From Anaerobium acetethylicum (GTDB lineage: Bacteria > Bacillota > Clostridia > Lachnospirales > Lachnospiraceae): a DNA stretch of 64,000 nt. Of the stretch, positions 17,227-26,136 are shown one piece after another. A model generated the notes under the pieces. That model searched no databases. It was not told where the DNA came from and saw only the letters and a list, made by a program, of their open reading frames with translations. The stretch covers positions 62,001 through 126,000 of the forward strand of contig NZ_FMKA01000003.1 in the NCBI RefSeq assembly GCF_900096945.1, read 5' to 3'. The translations under genes and the position numbers were made by a program. Every line of letters begins with the position of its first letter. Position 1 is the first letter of the stretch.

Positions 17227-17313
17227 TTACATAGCAAAAGAATGTACGCATTGCGGACATTCCATTGCCATGATCAGAGCCGGCCAATTATTTAATTCGT
17301 GACTTTCAGTCAT
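17227..17313 (-). CDS. Possible 28-residue peptide with CPQC motif between dnaK and dnaJ
   Basis: A short frame from ATG 17313 to TAA 17227; the C-terminal half reads MAMECPQCVHSFAM. It is followed by a hairpin (17183-17215, CCGTAAGA/TCTTACGG) and a weak T-rich stretch, which resembles a gene plus terminator. No clear ribosome binding site precedes the ATG, and the 5' side runs into repeat family A. It may be a real microprotein, the remnant of a zinc-binding protein, or chance. I do not recognise a family. Confidence 0.25.
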   Translation of the reverse strand: MTESHELNNWPALIMAMECPQCVHSFAM

Positions 17314-17318
17314 ACCGG

Positions 17319-17370
17319 CTGAATAGTTACTATATTGTAACTATGCGAGACACGGGTTCTGAATAGTTAC
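17319..17370. repeat. Family A element, short/partial copies
   Basis: Three consecutive terminal-repeat units: CTGAATAGTTAC (17319-17330), GTAACTAT (17337-17344) and TTCTGAATAGTTAC ending at 17370, just downstream of the dnaK stop codon. Confidence 0.65.
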
Positions 17371-17374
17371 TATA

Positions 17375-19219
<1,845 letters not shown>

Positions 19220-19276
19220 CTATTCCTCCTGAATTTGATTTTGATACTTCACAACTTTGTATCTTCTATATAAATG

Positions 19277-19924
19277 TTAATTAGCTACTTTTACCATGCT
19301 GTGACGCACTACTGTTTCTCTATAAATATATCCCTTTTGGAATTCTTCTGCAACCGTATTTTCACCGAACGCCTCATCCTCTATATGCATCACTGCGTTG
19401 TGCAGATTCGGATCAAACTGGTTTCCGACTGCTTCGATCGGCTTCACGCCTATCTCTTCAAGATTTGCCATAAGTTGCTTGTATATCTTATCCATTCCGT
19501 CTACAAAAGGATTTTCTTTTTCTTCTTCTGGTACCATCGCAAGTCCTCTTTCGAAGTTGTCAACGACCGGAAGGATTTTTTCAACAACGCTTTTTGCTCC
19601 AACCTCATACATCTGCGATTTTTCTTTTTCTGTACGTTTTCGGAAATTATCGAACTCTGCCATGCTTCGTTTCAGTCTGTCTGTCAGTTCTTCAATCTGG
19701 GTATCCTTTTTGTCTTTCTTATCTTTTTTCTTTCCGAAAAGTTTTTTCTTTTCATCTTCGTTTGCTTTGGCTTCCTCCAGGTCCTGTGCAGATGCCTCTT
19801 CAGCTCCCTTTATTTCCCTGACCTCTTCTGTCTGTTCCTGAACTTCTTCGTTTGTAACAGTCTCCGTATTTTCTGCCGTATCTATGATTTCATTTTCCGG
19901 CATTTCGTTATTTATATCTGACAC
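19277..19924 (-). CDS. grpE: GrpE nucleotide exchange factor
   Basis: 215 residues. A charged, poorly conserved N-terminus (with a lysine-rich KKKLFGKKKDKKDKKD stretch) and a long coiled coil (about 80-140, RTEKEKSQMYEVGAKSVVEK) lead to the beta-wing ending VAEEFQKGYIYRETVVRHSMV. It exchanges ADP on DnaK. GTG start at 19924 with an AAGGCGG site; 19 bases after hrcA, so clearly cotranscribed. Confidence 0.96.
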   Translation of the reverse strand: MSDINNEMPENEIIDTAENTETVTNEEVQEQTEEVREIKGAEEASAQDLEEAKANEDEKKKLFGKKKDKKDKKDTQIEELTDRLKRSMAEFDNFRKRTEKEKSQMYEVGAKSVVEKILPVVDNFERGLAMVPEEEKENPFVDGMDKIYKQLMANLEEIGVKPIEAVGNQFDPNLHNAVMHIEDEAFGENTVAEEFQKGYIYRETVVRHSMVKVAN

Positions 19925-19943
19925 TTATATCTACCGCCTTTCA

Positions 19944-20975
19944 TTATGTTTTTTTATATATTGCATCCAGCTGTGCCTTGAGCGTCTTCAGGGTATTTAC
20001 CACATGCTCATAATCCATACGTTTCGGACCGATGATTCCTATTGTCCCCTGCACGCCCTCTTCAAGCTCATATGTCGCTGTGACCACGCTGCAGTCTTTC
20101 ATTGTCCTGACCGAAGTCTCATTTCCTATATAGACCTGGATTCCGTGGCTGTCTTCATCAGATACTGTATCAGTCACAAAATCAATCAGCTGCTGTTTTT
20201 CCTCCAGGGCACTGATCAGCTCGCTTGCGGTACCGCCGCTGCTGAGTTCCGGATATTTGAAAATATTAGTGGCCCCACTTGTGTATATTTCAAGATCTTC
20301 ATCTATATGGATCGCTTCAGCCACGGCATCAAGCACATGCTCTACGATTTCCCCGTGCTCGCCTGCCTGAAACTTCAGTTTTGAAATGATACCCAGGTTT
20401 ATATCTTCCAGCGTCAGGCCGTTAAGGCATGTATTCAACAGCATATTGAGCTTAAGCATTGTCTCATTATCGAGTTCCCCGTCGGTATTTATGATTCGAT
20501 TCTTAACTATGTTTCCGTCAACGACTATAACCGCCAGAATATGTGCTGCATCCATCTGTGACAGCTGTATGAATTTCAGCTTGTTCTGATTGAATCTTGG
20601 AGACGTTATCATTGTGGCATAGTTGGTGTTCGAGGCCAGGATTTTTGCAACCTGCTTGAGGAGCATTTCCATCTTGTCGACTTTCTGGATCATGAACTCC
20701 TTCATTTCTGTTACTTCCCTGTCCTTGGACTTCATCAGTTCGTCTACATAAAGACGGTATCCGGCATCAGATGGAATTCTTCCGGCTGAAGTGTGGGGCT
20801 GTATGATATAGCCCAGTTCTTCAAGATCGGACATTTCATTTCTGATGGTTGCCGAGCTCAATTTCAGGTCGCTATATTTGGAAATTGTCCTGGAGCCTAC
20901 GGGTTCGCCGGTCTCAAGATAGTTCTGAATAATGGCTTTCAGTATTTTCATTTTTCTTTCATCAAGTTCCTGCAA
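19944..20975 (-). CDS. hrcA: Heat-inducible transcription repressor HrcA
   Basis: About 343 residues. N-terminal winged helix with ETGEPVGSRTISKYSDLKLS and ATIRNEMSDLEELGYI; middle GAF-like and C-terminal dimerisation parts follow. It represses by binding CIRCE and is kept active by GroEL. I chose TTG at 20975 (gives MQELDERKMKIL, the family-like beginning) because AGAGGTG sits seven bases upstream; a GTG at 20984 is in frame but overlaps the ribosome binding site. Confidence 0.95.
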   Translation of the reverse strand: MQELDERKMKILKAIIQNYLETGEPVGSRTISKYSDLKLSSATIRNEMSDLEELGYIIQPHTSAGRIPSDAGYRLYVDELMKSKDREVTEMKEFMIQKVDKMEMLLKQVAKILASNTNYATMITSPRFNQNKLKFIQLSQMDAAHILAVIVVDGNIVKNRIINTDGELDNETMLKLNMLLNTCLNGLTLEDINLGIISKLKFQAGEHGEIVEHVLDAVAEAIHIDEDLEIYTSGATNIFKYPELSSGGTASELISALEEKQQLIDFVTDTVSDEDSHGIQVYIGNETSVRTMKDCSVVTATYELEEGVQGTIGIIGPKRMDYEHVVNTLKTLKAQLDAIYKKT

Positions 20976-21082
20976 ACCCTTCACCTCTTTTTCCTCACGG
21001 CACTCAGGGGAGCCGCTTTTTACAGATCAAACTTGCTACTATTGAAGCATAATTCCTGAATTCAGTCAGGCTTGTTTTTTTG

Positions 21083-21109
21083 TTAGCACTCGTTAGTGAG
21101 GAGTGCTAA
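21083..21109. promoter_or_regulatory. CIRCE operator
   Basis: Perfect consensus TTAGCACTC-N9-GAGTGCTAA, just downstream of the hrcA promoter -10 element; HrcA binds it, giving autoregulation of hrcA-grpE-dnaK(-dnaJ). Confidence 0.97.
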
Positions 21110-21120
21110 CATCTGTAAAT

Positions 21121-21149
21121 AACATATCACCAGAATTCGCTTTTGTCAA
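21121..21149 (-). promoter_or_regulatory. Sigma-A promoter of the hrcA operon
   Basis: TTGACA (21149-21144), 17-base spacer, TATGTT (21126-21121), immediately upstream of CIRCE. Confidence 0.8.
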
Positions 21150-21167
21150 TAGTATTTTGAGTTTTTC

Positions 21168-21197
21168 TGTCATAGGACGAACTTTCCTATGAGATAA
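21168..21197. repeat. Family D short hairpin repeat
   Basis: TCATAGGA-CGAACTT-TCCTATGA followed by GATAAC; the same hairpin occurs at 30345, 31098, 43374 and 56611. Confidence 0.65.
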
Positions 21198-21198
21198 C

Positions 21199-21240
21199 GA
21201 AAAGCACACCATACCATCCTGAATCCGGATGCCGGTGCGC
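21199..21240 (-). terminator. Terminator of the sigma-like gene
   Basis: On the minus strand GCGCACCGGCATCC pairs with GGATGGTATGGTGTGC (mismatched centre), followed by TTTTCG. Confidence 0.65.
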
Positions 21241-21274
21241 TCTCTGTTATTTCATTCTTTGCTATTATTCAATC

Positions 21275-22297
21275 CTAATGTTTGTGGCCACAGTCACATT
21301 CATGGTCTTTGCCGTGGTGGGAATCTCCGCATCCGCATTCATGCTCCGCATGATGGCCGTGTCCGCCACAGCCGCAGCTGCTTGCGGATTCCTCACCATC
21401 GTCATGAGGTTTCAGTTCGTCAGGCGCTACGTGAAGTATATCCGTTATTCCTGTCTGCGCTTCTCCATTGTCTATATCAAAATCATCCGGTGCAAGCTTA
21501 AGAATATCACGTATCTCCTCTTCCTTCATTTCAAGGTATTCCGCCAATTCCTCAATTGATACTTTCGTCCCTGTCTCTTCTGAAACATTCCTGATTGCCT
21601 CGCTGATATAGTTGATCTTCTCAACCACTCTGCCGCTGTCAGTCTTGAAGCATTCGTTATCAGCTATGGCCGTCTCGATCGCTTCGCTGATTGATGCCTT
21701 TACAAATGCTTCCGGCGTGAACTCGCCGCAAGCTATTTCCGCAGCTCTGTCCCGGAGCCCGTCGATTCCCAGCATGAGCCCGACGTTGCCCTCCTGTATC
21801 AGATCGCTGACCGCAAGCCCGCTTCCTGTATATTTTTTGGCAATCTCCACAACCGTCATAAGATTTGCTTCTATCAAACGGCTTTTTGCGGCATGGTCGC
21901 CTGCCATTGCAGCGCTGTAGAGCTCTGCCGTTTCTTCCTGTGAAAGCGTGTCAGCTCCCTTGATATCTTCCATATAGATGCCGAGAAAATCTATCCCGTC
22001 ATCTTCAGCTGCATATTCGCTTTCGGCATTGCCGGTTTCAGACAGCTCTTCCCCTCCGGCCTGCGCCGCCGGGATCTCCGGACCTGCTTCATCATTTATT
22101 TTTTCTAAAGGCTGATATCCCTTTACTTTTATTTTTCTCGACTGCAGATATTCACAGATGAGGTTAAGCTGCCCCTCCTCCAGTTCCATATCTTCAAAAA
22201 TTTCCTGTATATCTTCAAAATCCAGTTGCTTATTTCTGGTTTCCGCCAGCTCTTCAGCATGTGCCAGTTTCTCTCTGAATTCCATTCTATCCTGCAT
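21275..22297 (-). CDS. Degenerate sigma-70-like protein with Cys/His-rich C-terminal tail
   Basis: 340 residues from ATG 22297 (TAGGAGTG 8 bases upstream). Visible parts: a region-1.1-like helical segment (about 8-60), an acidic linker (64-100), region 1.2-like DFLGIYMEDIKGADTLSQEE, region 2.1-2.2-like ANLMTVVEIAKKYTGSG and VSDLIQEGNVGLMLGID (about 140-180), and a region-3-like helix pair (SIEELAEYLEMKEEEIRDIL). The region 2.3-2.4 motif that opens and reads the -10 box (FSTYATWWIRQAI-like) is replaced by an unrelated acidic segment, and region 4 (-35 binding) is absent. The end is a tail of 6 Cys and 9 His (SSCGCGGHGHHAEHECGCG and on). It may bind core polymerase and metal without recognising promoters (inference). 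It could instead be a decayed sigma factor, but the frame is intact and has its own terminator. Confidence 0.75.
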   Translation of the reverse strand: MQDRMEFREKLAHAEELAETRNKQLDFEDIQEIFEDMELEEGQLNLICEYLQSRKIKVKGYQPLEKINDEAGPEIPAAQAGGEELSETGNAESEYAAEDDGIDFLGIYMEDIKGADTLSQEETAELYSAAMAGDHAAKSRLIEANLMTVVEIAKKYTGSGLAVSDLIQEGNVGLMLGIDGLRDRAAEIACGEFTPEAFVKASISEAIETAIADNECFKTDSGRVVEKINYISEAIRNVSEETGTKVSIEELAEYLEMKEEEIRDILKLAPDDFDIDNGEAQTGITDILHVAPDELKPHDDGEESASSCGCGGHGHHAEHECGCGDSHHGKDHECDCGHKH

Positions 22298-22408
22298 ACG
22301 GTATTCACTCCTACTTAAATAATATGAAGCGGCTATGCAGTACTGCATCCTTTACTGCCGCCAGTTTACAGGGTATAGAATATCACATATGCCCCAAGAA
22401 TGCAAAAG

Positions 22409-23227
22409 CTATTCCCCTGAGTGTTTTTCAATTCTTGCTCCACTAAACACAACATAATTATATTCACGACCAGCCATACCGACAGGATGGCCCCTGAAGA
22501 ATACAAGAAGGCTGATTCCCTTCACAGTCTGGTACCATTCTTCATATTCAATATAAGGAAACGATATCAGATACCCGGCTCCGTCTTCCCGTATGGATGG
22601 ATCCCTATTGACCATTCCCTCCATATCATTCCTGACATTCTCTATGATGGCTCTCCTGCGCCGCTCCTCAAATTTCTCACGTTTTTTGAACATGTCAAGC
22701 CCGGTGCGGCCGGCCGCCTGGTACCAGGTGCATTCATAAACCGCTCCTGTTTTTATATGTTCAAGCTCCAGAAGATCCGAAAAGCTGAATCTCACCCGCC
22801 ATCCCTTTTCTTCGGTCACATAATATCTCTTTTCCGAAAATCCAGCCCTCCTGATGGTTGACCCGCTGTTATCTTCTGTTTCGGAATAGCCGTATAAGTA
22901 GTATCCATCCTGTTCCGTCAGAACAGCTGCCGGAATGCACTCCTTTATTCTCTCCCGGCTTATGGAGTCTCCATAGGCATTCAGGCTGATAAAAAGCTTC
23001 TCATGCAGATTCCTGATGATATTTTCCCGGTCCGGCTGTATATTCATCTCCTGATCAATATAAATCTCTGCTGCGTCCATCGAATCCTGTACCGCCCTGT
23101 CAATGACCTGGTTCAGGTTTATGTCTGCCATTATGGTCGAACTGACCATCTTCGTCCTTATATCCATACCGGTGCACACCGTGGCAGCAAATCCAACAAA
23201 GAGTATCGCAAAATTAGTAAGCTTCAT
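22409..23227 (-). CDS. Tad-locus membrane-anchored protein (unknown, TadE/F-like position)
   Basis: 272 residues from ATG 23227 (MKLTNFAILFVGFAATV), chosen because GGAGGG lies 10 bases upstream; a longer frame to 23320 has no such site. A single N-terminal membrane segment is followed by a large soluble part with repeated YEC/WYQ and aromatic clusters, no catalytic motif recognised. It is the last gene of the pilus-like locus and overlaps the preceding gene by 14 bases. The topology fits minor pilins or TadE/F proteins, but the sequence itself gives no family call. Confidence 0.7.
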   Translation of the reverse strand: MKLTNFAILFVGFAATVCTGMDIRTKMVSSTIMADINLNQVIDRAVQDSMDAAEIYIDQEMNIQPDRENIIRNLHEKLFISLNAYGDSISRERIKECIPAAVLTEQDGYYLYGYSETEDNSGSTIRRAGFSEKRYYVTEEKGWRVRFSFSDLLELEHIKTGAVYECTWYQAAGRTGLDMFKKREKFEERRRRAIIENVRNDMEGMVNRDPSIREDGAGYLISFPYIEYEEWYQTVKGISLLVFFRGHPVGMAGREYNYVVFSGARIEKHSGE

Positions 23228-23708
23228 ACTTAATGGTCCCTCCGTAATAAGCGATGATTTTCTCCGTTTCCAGGTCTTCAGCCAGAAAGCTGTTGAGAAG
23301 CCTTTCCCCAAAACTTCCATTCCTGTCCGACACCTCTATCTTCAGAAAATCATCCATGGCAAAGCAATACTCTCCCTGCTCCAGAAGAGCTTCCTTTATT
23401 TCTTCTGTGTAATGCCTCTCCTGTCTTGTCTCTATTTCTCCTTCGCTTTCATATAAGCCGTATGCCACATGAGTCACCTGTATTTCATAAAGCTGTTCAA
23501 GTCCTGCAAGCCTCTTCTCATATTCCCGGAACATCCCTTCCGTCAGCACTCCCGTATTTCTGACCGCATCCACCAGGCAGGCTGTTTCAGTCAGTACCCA
23601 GGACTGTGCCATTGTCTCCTGCCTCTCGCTGATATACAGCATCGGCAGGAGAAACATCAGAACGGAAGCGAGCAGGATGGCCATCACCCTGCTATATGCA
23701 TCTTCCAA
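23214..23708 (-). CDS. Tad-locus pseudopilin-like protein
   Basis: 164 residues beginning LEDAYSRVMAILLASVLMFLL, with an acidic residue then a hydrophobic segment as in TadE-like pseudopilins. The remainder is soluble and unrecognised. The start is probably TTG 23708; ATG 23684 is a second candidate. It lies inside the tightly packed locus, 20 bases after the small pilin-like gene. Functional assignment rests on topology and neighbours. Confidence 0.65.
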   Translation of the reverse strand: MEDAYSRVMAILLASVLMFLLPMLYISERQETMAQSWVLTETACLVDAVRNTGVLTEGMFREYEKRLAGLEQLYEIQVTHVAYGLYESEGEIETRQERHYTEEIKEALLEQGEYCFAMDDFLKIEVSDRNGSFGERLLNSFLAEDLETEKIIAYYGGTIKYEAY

Positions 23709-23728
23709 CTCTCCACTTCTCCCTTCGT

Positions 23729-23888
23729 CTACTTCATTTCCTGTACCGAATGCTCCTGCACCTGATTCACGAATACGGTTTCAACTGTCCTTTCATATGA
23801 ATCTGCAAGGTACATAAAAAGCATTACTGCAATGATGAAAAAAGCCGCTCCCATTCCGGCTTCCAGTGCTTCTGCCGCTGATTCCATT
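23729..23888 (-). pseudogene. Small pilin-like gene interrupted at a T6 tract
   Basis: From ATG 23888 (GGGAGG site) the frame reads MESAAEALEAGMGAAFFIIA then VMLFYV and stops after 32 residues. If one base were absent from the T6 run the frame would continue MYLADSYERTVETVF to a TAG at 23729, giving a coherent 52-residue protein with one membrane segment, typical of Flp-like pilins. The second frame has a stop just before the junction and no own ribosome binding site. Possibilities are a sequencing error, a null allele, transcriptional slippage or phase variation. Confidence 0.6.
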
Positions 23889-23916
23889 TTTTCCTCCCGT
23901 CTCCGTCTTTCACCGA

Positions 23917-24366
23917 CTATTTCTGGGTGAACATCAGTCCTGTAATGGTTCCGTTTTTATCCCTTACGACGTCACCTTCAAACCTTCCGTTCGGATTGAT
24001 ATAGTTATTATTCAGTTCGTTCTGGGCCGACTTGAAGGTCAGGGCAGAACTGGTTCCAAGCTCGCCTGTAGCAGGGTTAAAGTTATAGGTATAAAAGCTG
24101 CTTGTTTTGTTGGTCACTACCTGCAGTCCGACCGTTTCATTCTGGAATCTTCTTATTGCATTGACGACCTCGCTGCCTGAAACCTCCGTCCCTTCATACA
24201 TGCTTTTTGAAGTGTCTGCAAATTCCGAATTCAGCTTGTTGATCTGACCGACACCTCCGGCGGCCGTATCCTTTGCCTCCCTTGCTATATAAAATCCAAG
24301 ACCCACTATCAGACATGTTATGATAATTCCTGCTGCCAAAACCAATCCCTTTAAACTGTTCTCCAT
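23917..24366 (-). CDS. Pilin-like single-pass protein of the Tad-like locus
   Basis: 149 residues. Short charged N-terminus, then one hydrophobic segment (GLVLAAGIIITCLIVGLGFY, about 7-27), followed by a Ser/Thr/Asn-rich extracytoplasmic domain. No catalytic motif. GGGAG site before ATG 24366. Position directly after the TadB/C-like platform gene suggests a major or minor pilin. Its size is larger than classical Flp pilins (about 50-70). Confidence 0.7.
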   Translation of the reverse strand: MENSLKGLVLAAGIIITCLIVGLGFYIAREAKDTAAGGVGQINKLNSEFADTSKSMYEGTEVSGSEVVNAIRRFQNETVGLQVVTNKTSSFYTYNFNPATGELGTSSALTFKSAQNELNNNYINPNGRFEGDVVRDKNGTITGLMFTQK

Positions 24367-24411
24367 ATATTATTCTCCCTTCTGATCAATACCTGTTTTC
24401 ATCAGTAAATT

Positions 24412-26136
24412 TTATCGGATTCCGCCTGCATATACCGAGAGCTTGTTGAGCCCTTCCAATACGAAAGGGATGACCAGCTTGCACCCGATCGTGATGTACA
24501 TCGGAATAAATCCGATCACCCTTCCGACAGCCGCTTTGTCCATGGCAAGCGACTCGCTCTCTTGGCGGTATTTCTCCAGATAATAGTTTCTGTCCGAAGC
24601 AATCTCATCAAAAGCCTCATGCACCGGAAGCCTGTCGCAGGCTATAAAAGCATCGGCCAGCCTTATAAAAGGCATGAAGCTCTCCCTCTCCCTCATCTTT
24701 TCCAGGGCAGCCATCCCTTCGTAATCCATGGCATCAAGCGTCTTTGCTATTGTGTTTCTGAATGCCATGGCAAACTCCTCCAGATGGGATAGCATGACCT
24801 CCACCGACATCCCGTCCATATGCATGAGGACGATGATCACTGCCTGGAACCGGATTACCTCCTGCTCCCTTTCCATCATCAGCATGCGCTTCCTTATCTG
24901 TACCCAGAACCAGGGCCACCAGTAGGCAGCCGCTCCTGCCGCAGCAGCAGCCAGCAGGTCGTACCACCGGAATGTTATCTCCCGGTCTTCTGCAAAACTC
25001 TCTATTGCAGTTTCCTCAACTGCAGCGGCAGCCTCATAAGGAACCTCCATCTCCGGAGCTTTCTGATGTCTGCCAGTCTGCTGTATGTCAGCAATCAGCA
25101 GCACTGTAAGCACAAAGGCCGCAGCGCCGAGCAGTGCCTGCCTCAGCATGAATTCCTTGATATTTTCCACCTGCCCTGCTTCCTTCAGGTCTTCGCTCCA
25201 TTTTTTGTATCTTGCATAATTCCGGTTTATCCTTCCCGTGATCCAGGAATTGATGCTCCTGATCCCAAGTATCCGGTTCAGCGTCCGGCTTTCCCTGTAA
25301 AGGGGTCTAGTCTCATACCTCAGCTTATGTATTGTGAAACATACCCCAAGCGAAGCACCACATATAGCCAGAGTTGTTATGATGCCCATTTTTCCTTCGT
25401 AATAAGCGCTCATTTCTCCCATATTGCCTACCGCCCATTTTTCCAGAGGCTTTATGGCAAAGACAGGCATAAGCGAAATGCCGATCAGACCTGAAAACAG
25501 ATGTTCCAGTTTCCGCCGCCTCAGAACTTCCATGTTGATCTCCTGCTTCAGGCAGCTCAGATTTGTCAGGAAAAGGGATTTTCCATCCACTTTCCTGTCT
25601 CCATATTTCATCACTGTCTCACAAAGCAGATAAAAAGTTCCGAAATAGTGGTTCGGTGCATTCTGCATAGCATTTTCCTTATCCTTCTCTTCTCTGCTCT
25701 CTGTTAGTCTCCTGTAGATGACTTCCGCATGCAGGCCAATCTCCCTTTCGGCATCTTCCAGCGCCTCCAGCACCGACTCCTCAGCAATGCCGTGAAAGCC
25801 GAAATGGAACCTGACATCGGCAATAAACTTTTCAAACTGCTTCAGCAGCTTTATTTCCTCCTTCTCAAGCCTTCTGTAAACTTCATTCATGTTAACTGCA
25901 AATAGTATGCATATCACGCCGCAAAGATAGGCAAAAGACAGTCCTCCGAAATATACAAGGAAAGCAAATGCGGCGCCGCTCCCTGCCCAGGCTGCCAGCA
26001 GGATATCGACTGTCCTGTCGAGATTCTCCCTGCCTCCGTTAGGACGGTATATCTCCATCCTTTTTCTGATTCTGACCGTATACCCAGAAGTCAGAGGATT
26101 AGATTCCAGAAAATGATAAAGAGAGCTCTTCATCAA
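24412..26136 (-). CDS. TadB/TadC-like pilus platform membrane protein (probable fusion)
   Basis: 574 residues. Membrane segments appear near 47-83, 211-230, 250-270, 330-350, 400-420 and 545-565, with two cytoplasmic helical regions (QFEKFIADVRFHFGFHGIAEE; EREQEVIRFQAVIIVLMHMD) reminiscent of two T2SSF modules. Typical TadB and TadC are each about 300 residues, so this looks like both in one chain. It would form the inner-membrane platform for pilus assembly driven by the ATPase encoded just upstream, with which it overlaps by 38 bases. Sequence similarity is weak by eye; context is strong. Confidence 0.75.
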   Translation of the reverse strand: MMKSSLYHFLESNPLTSGYTVRIRKRMEIYRPNGGRENLDRTVDILLAAWAGSGAAFAFLVYFGGLSFAYLCGVICILFAVNMNEVYRRLEKEEIKLLKQFEKFIADVRFHFGFHGIAEESVLEALEDAEREIGLHAEVIYRRLTESREEKDKENAMQNAPNHYFGTFYLLCETVMKYGDRKVDGKSLFLTNLSCLKQEINMEVLRRRKLEHLFSGLIGISLMPVFAIKPLEKWAVGNMGEMSAYYEGKMGIITTLAICGASLGVCFTIHKLRYETRPLYRESRTLNRILGIRSINSWITGRINRNYARYKKWSEDLKEAGQVENIKEFMLRQALLGAAAFVLTVLLIADIQQTGRHQKAPEMEVPYEAAAAVEETAIESFAEDREITFRWYDLLAAAAAGAAAYWWPWFWVQIRKRMLMMEREQEVIRFQAVIIVLMHMDGMSVEVMLSHLEEFAMAFRNTIAKTLDAMDYEGMAALEKMRERESFMPFIRLADAFIACDRLPVHEAFDEIASDRNYYLEKYRQESESLAMDKAAVGRVIGFIPMYITIGCKLVIPFVLEGLNKLSVYAGGIR

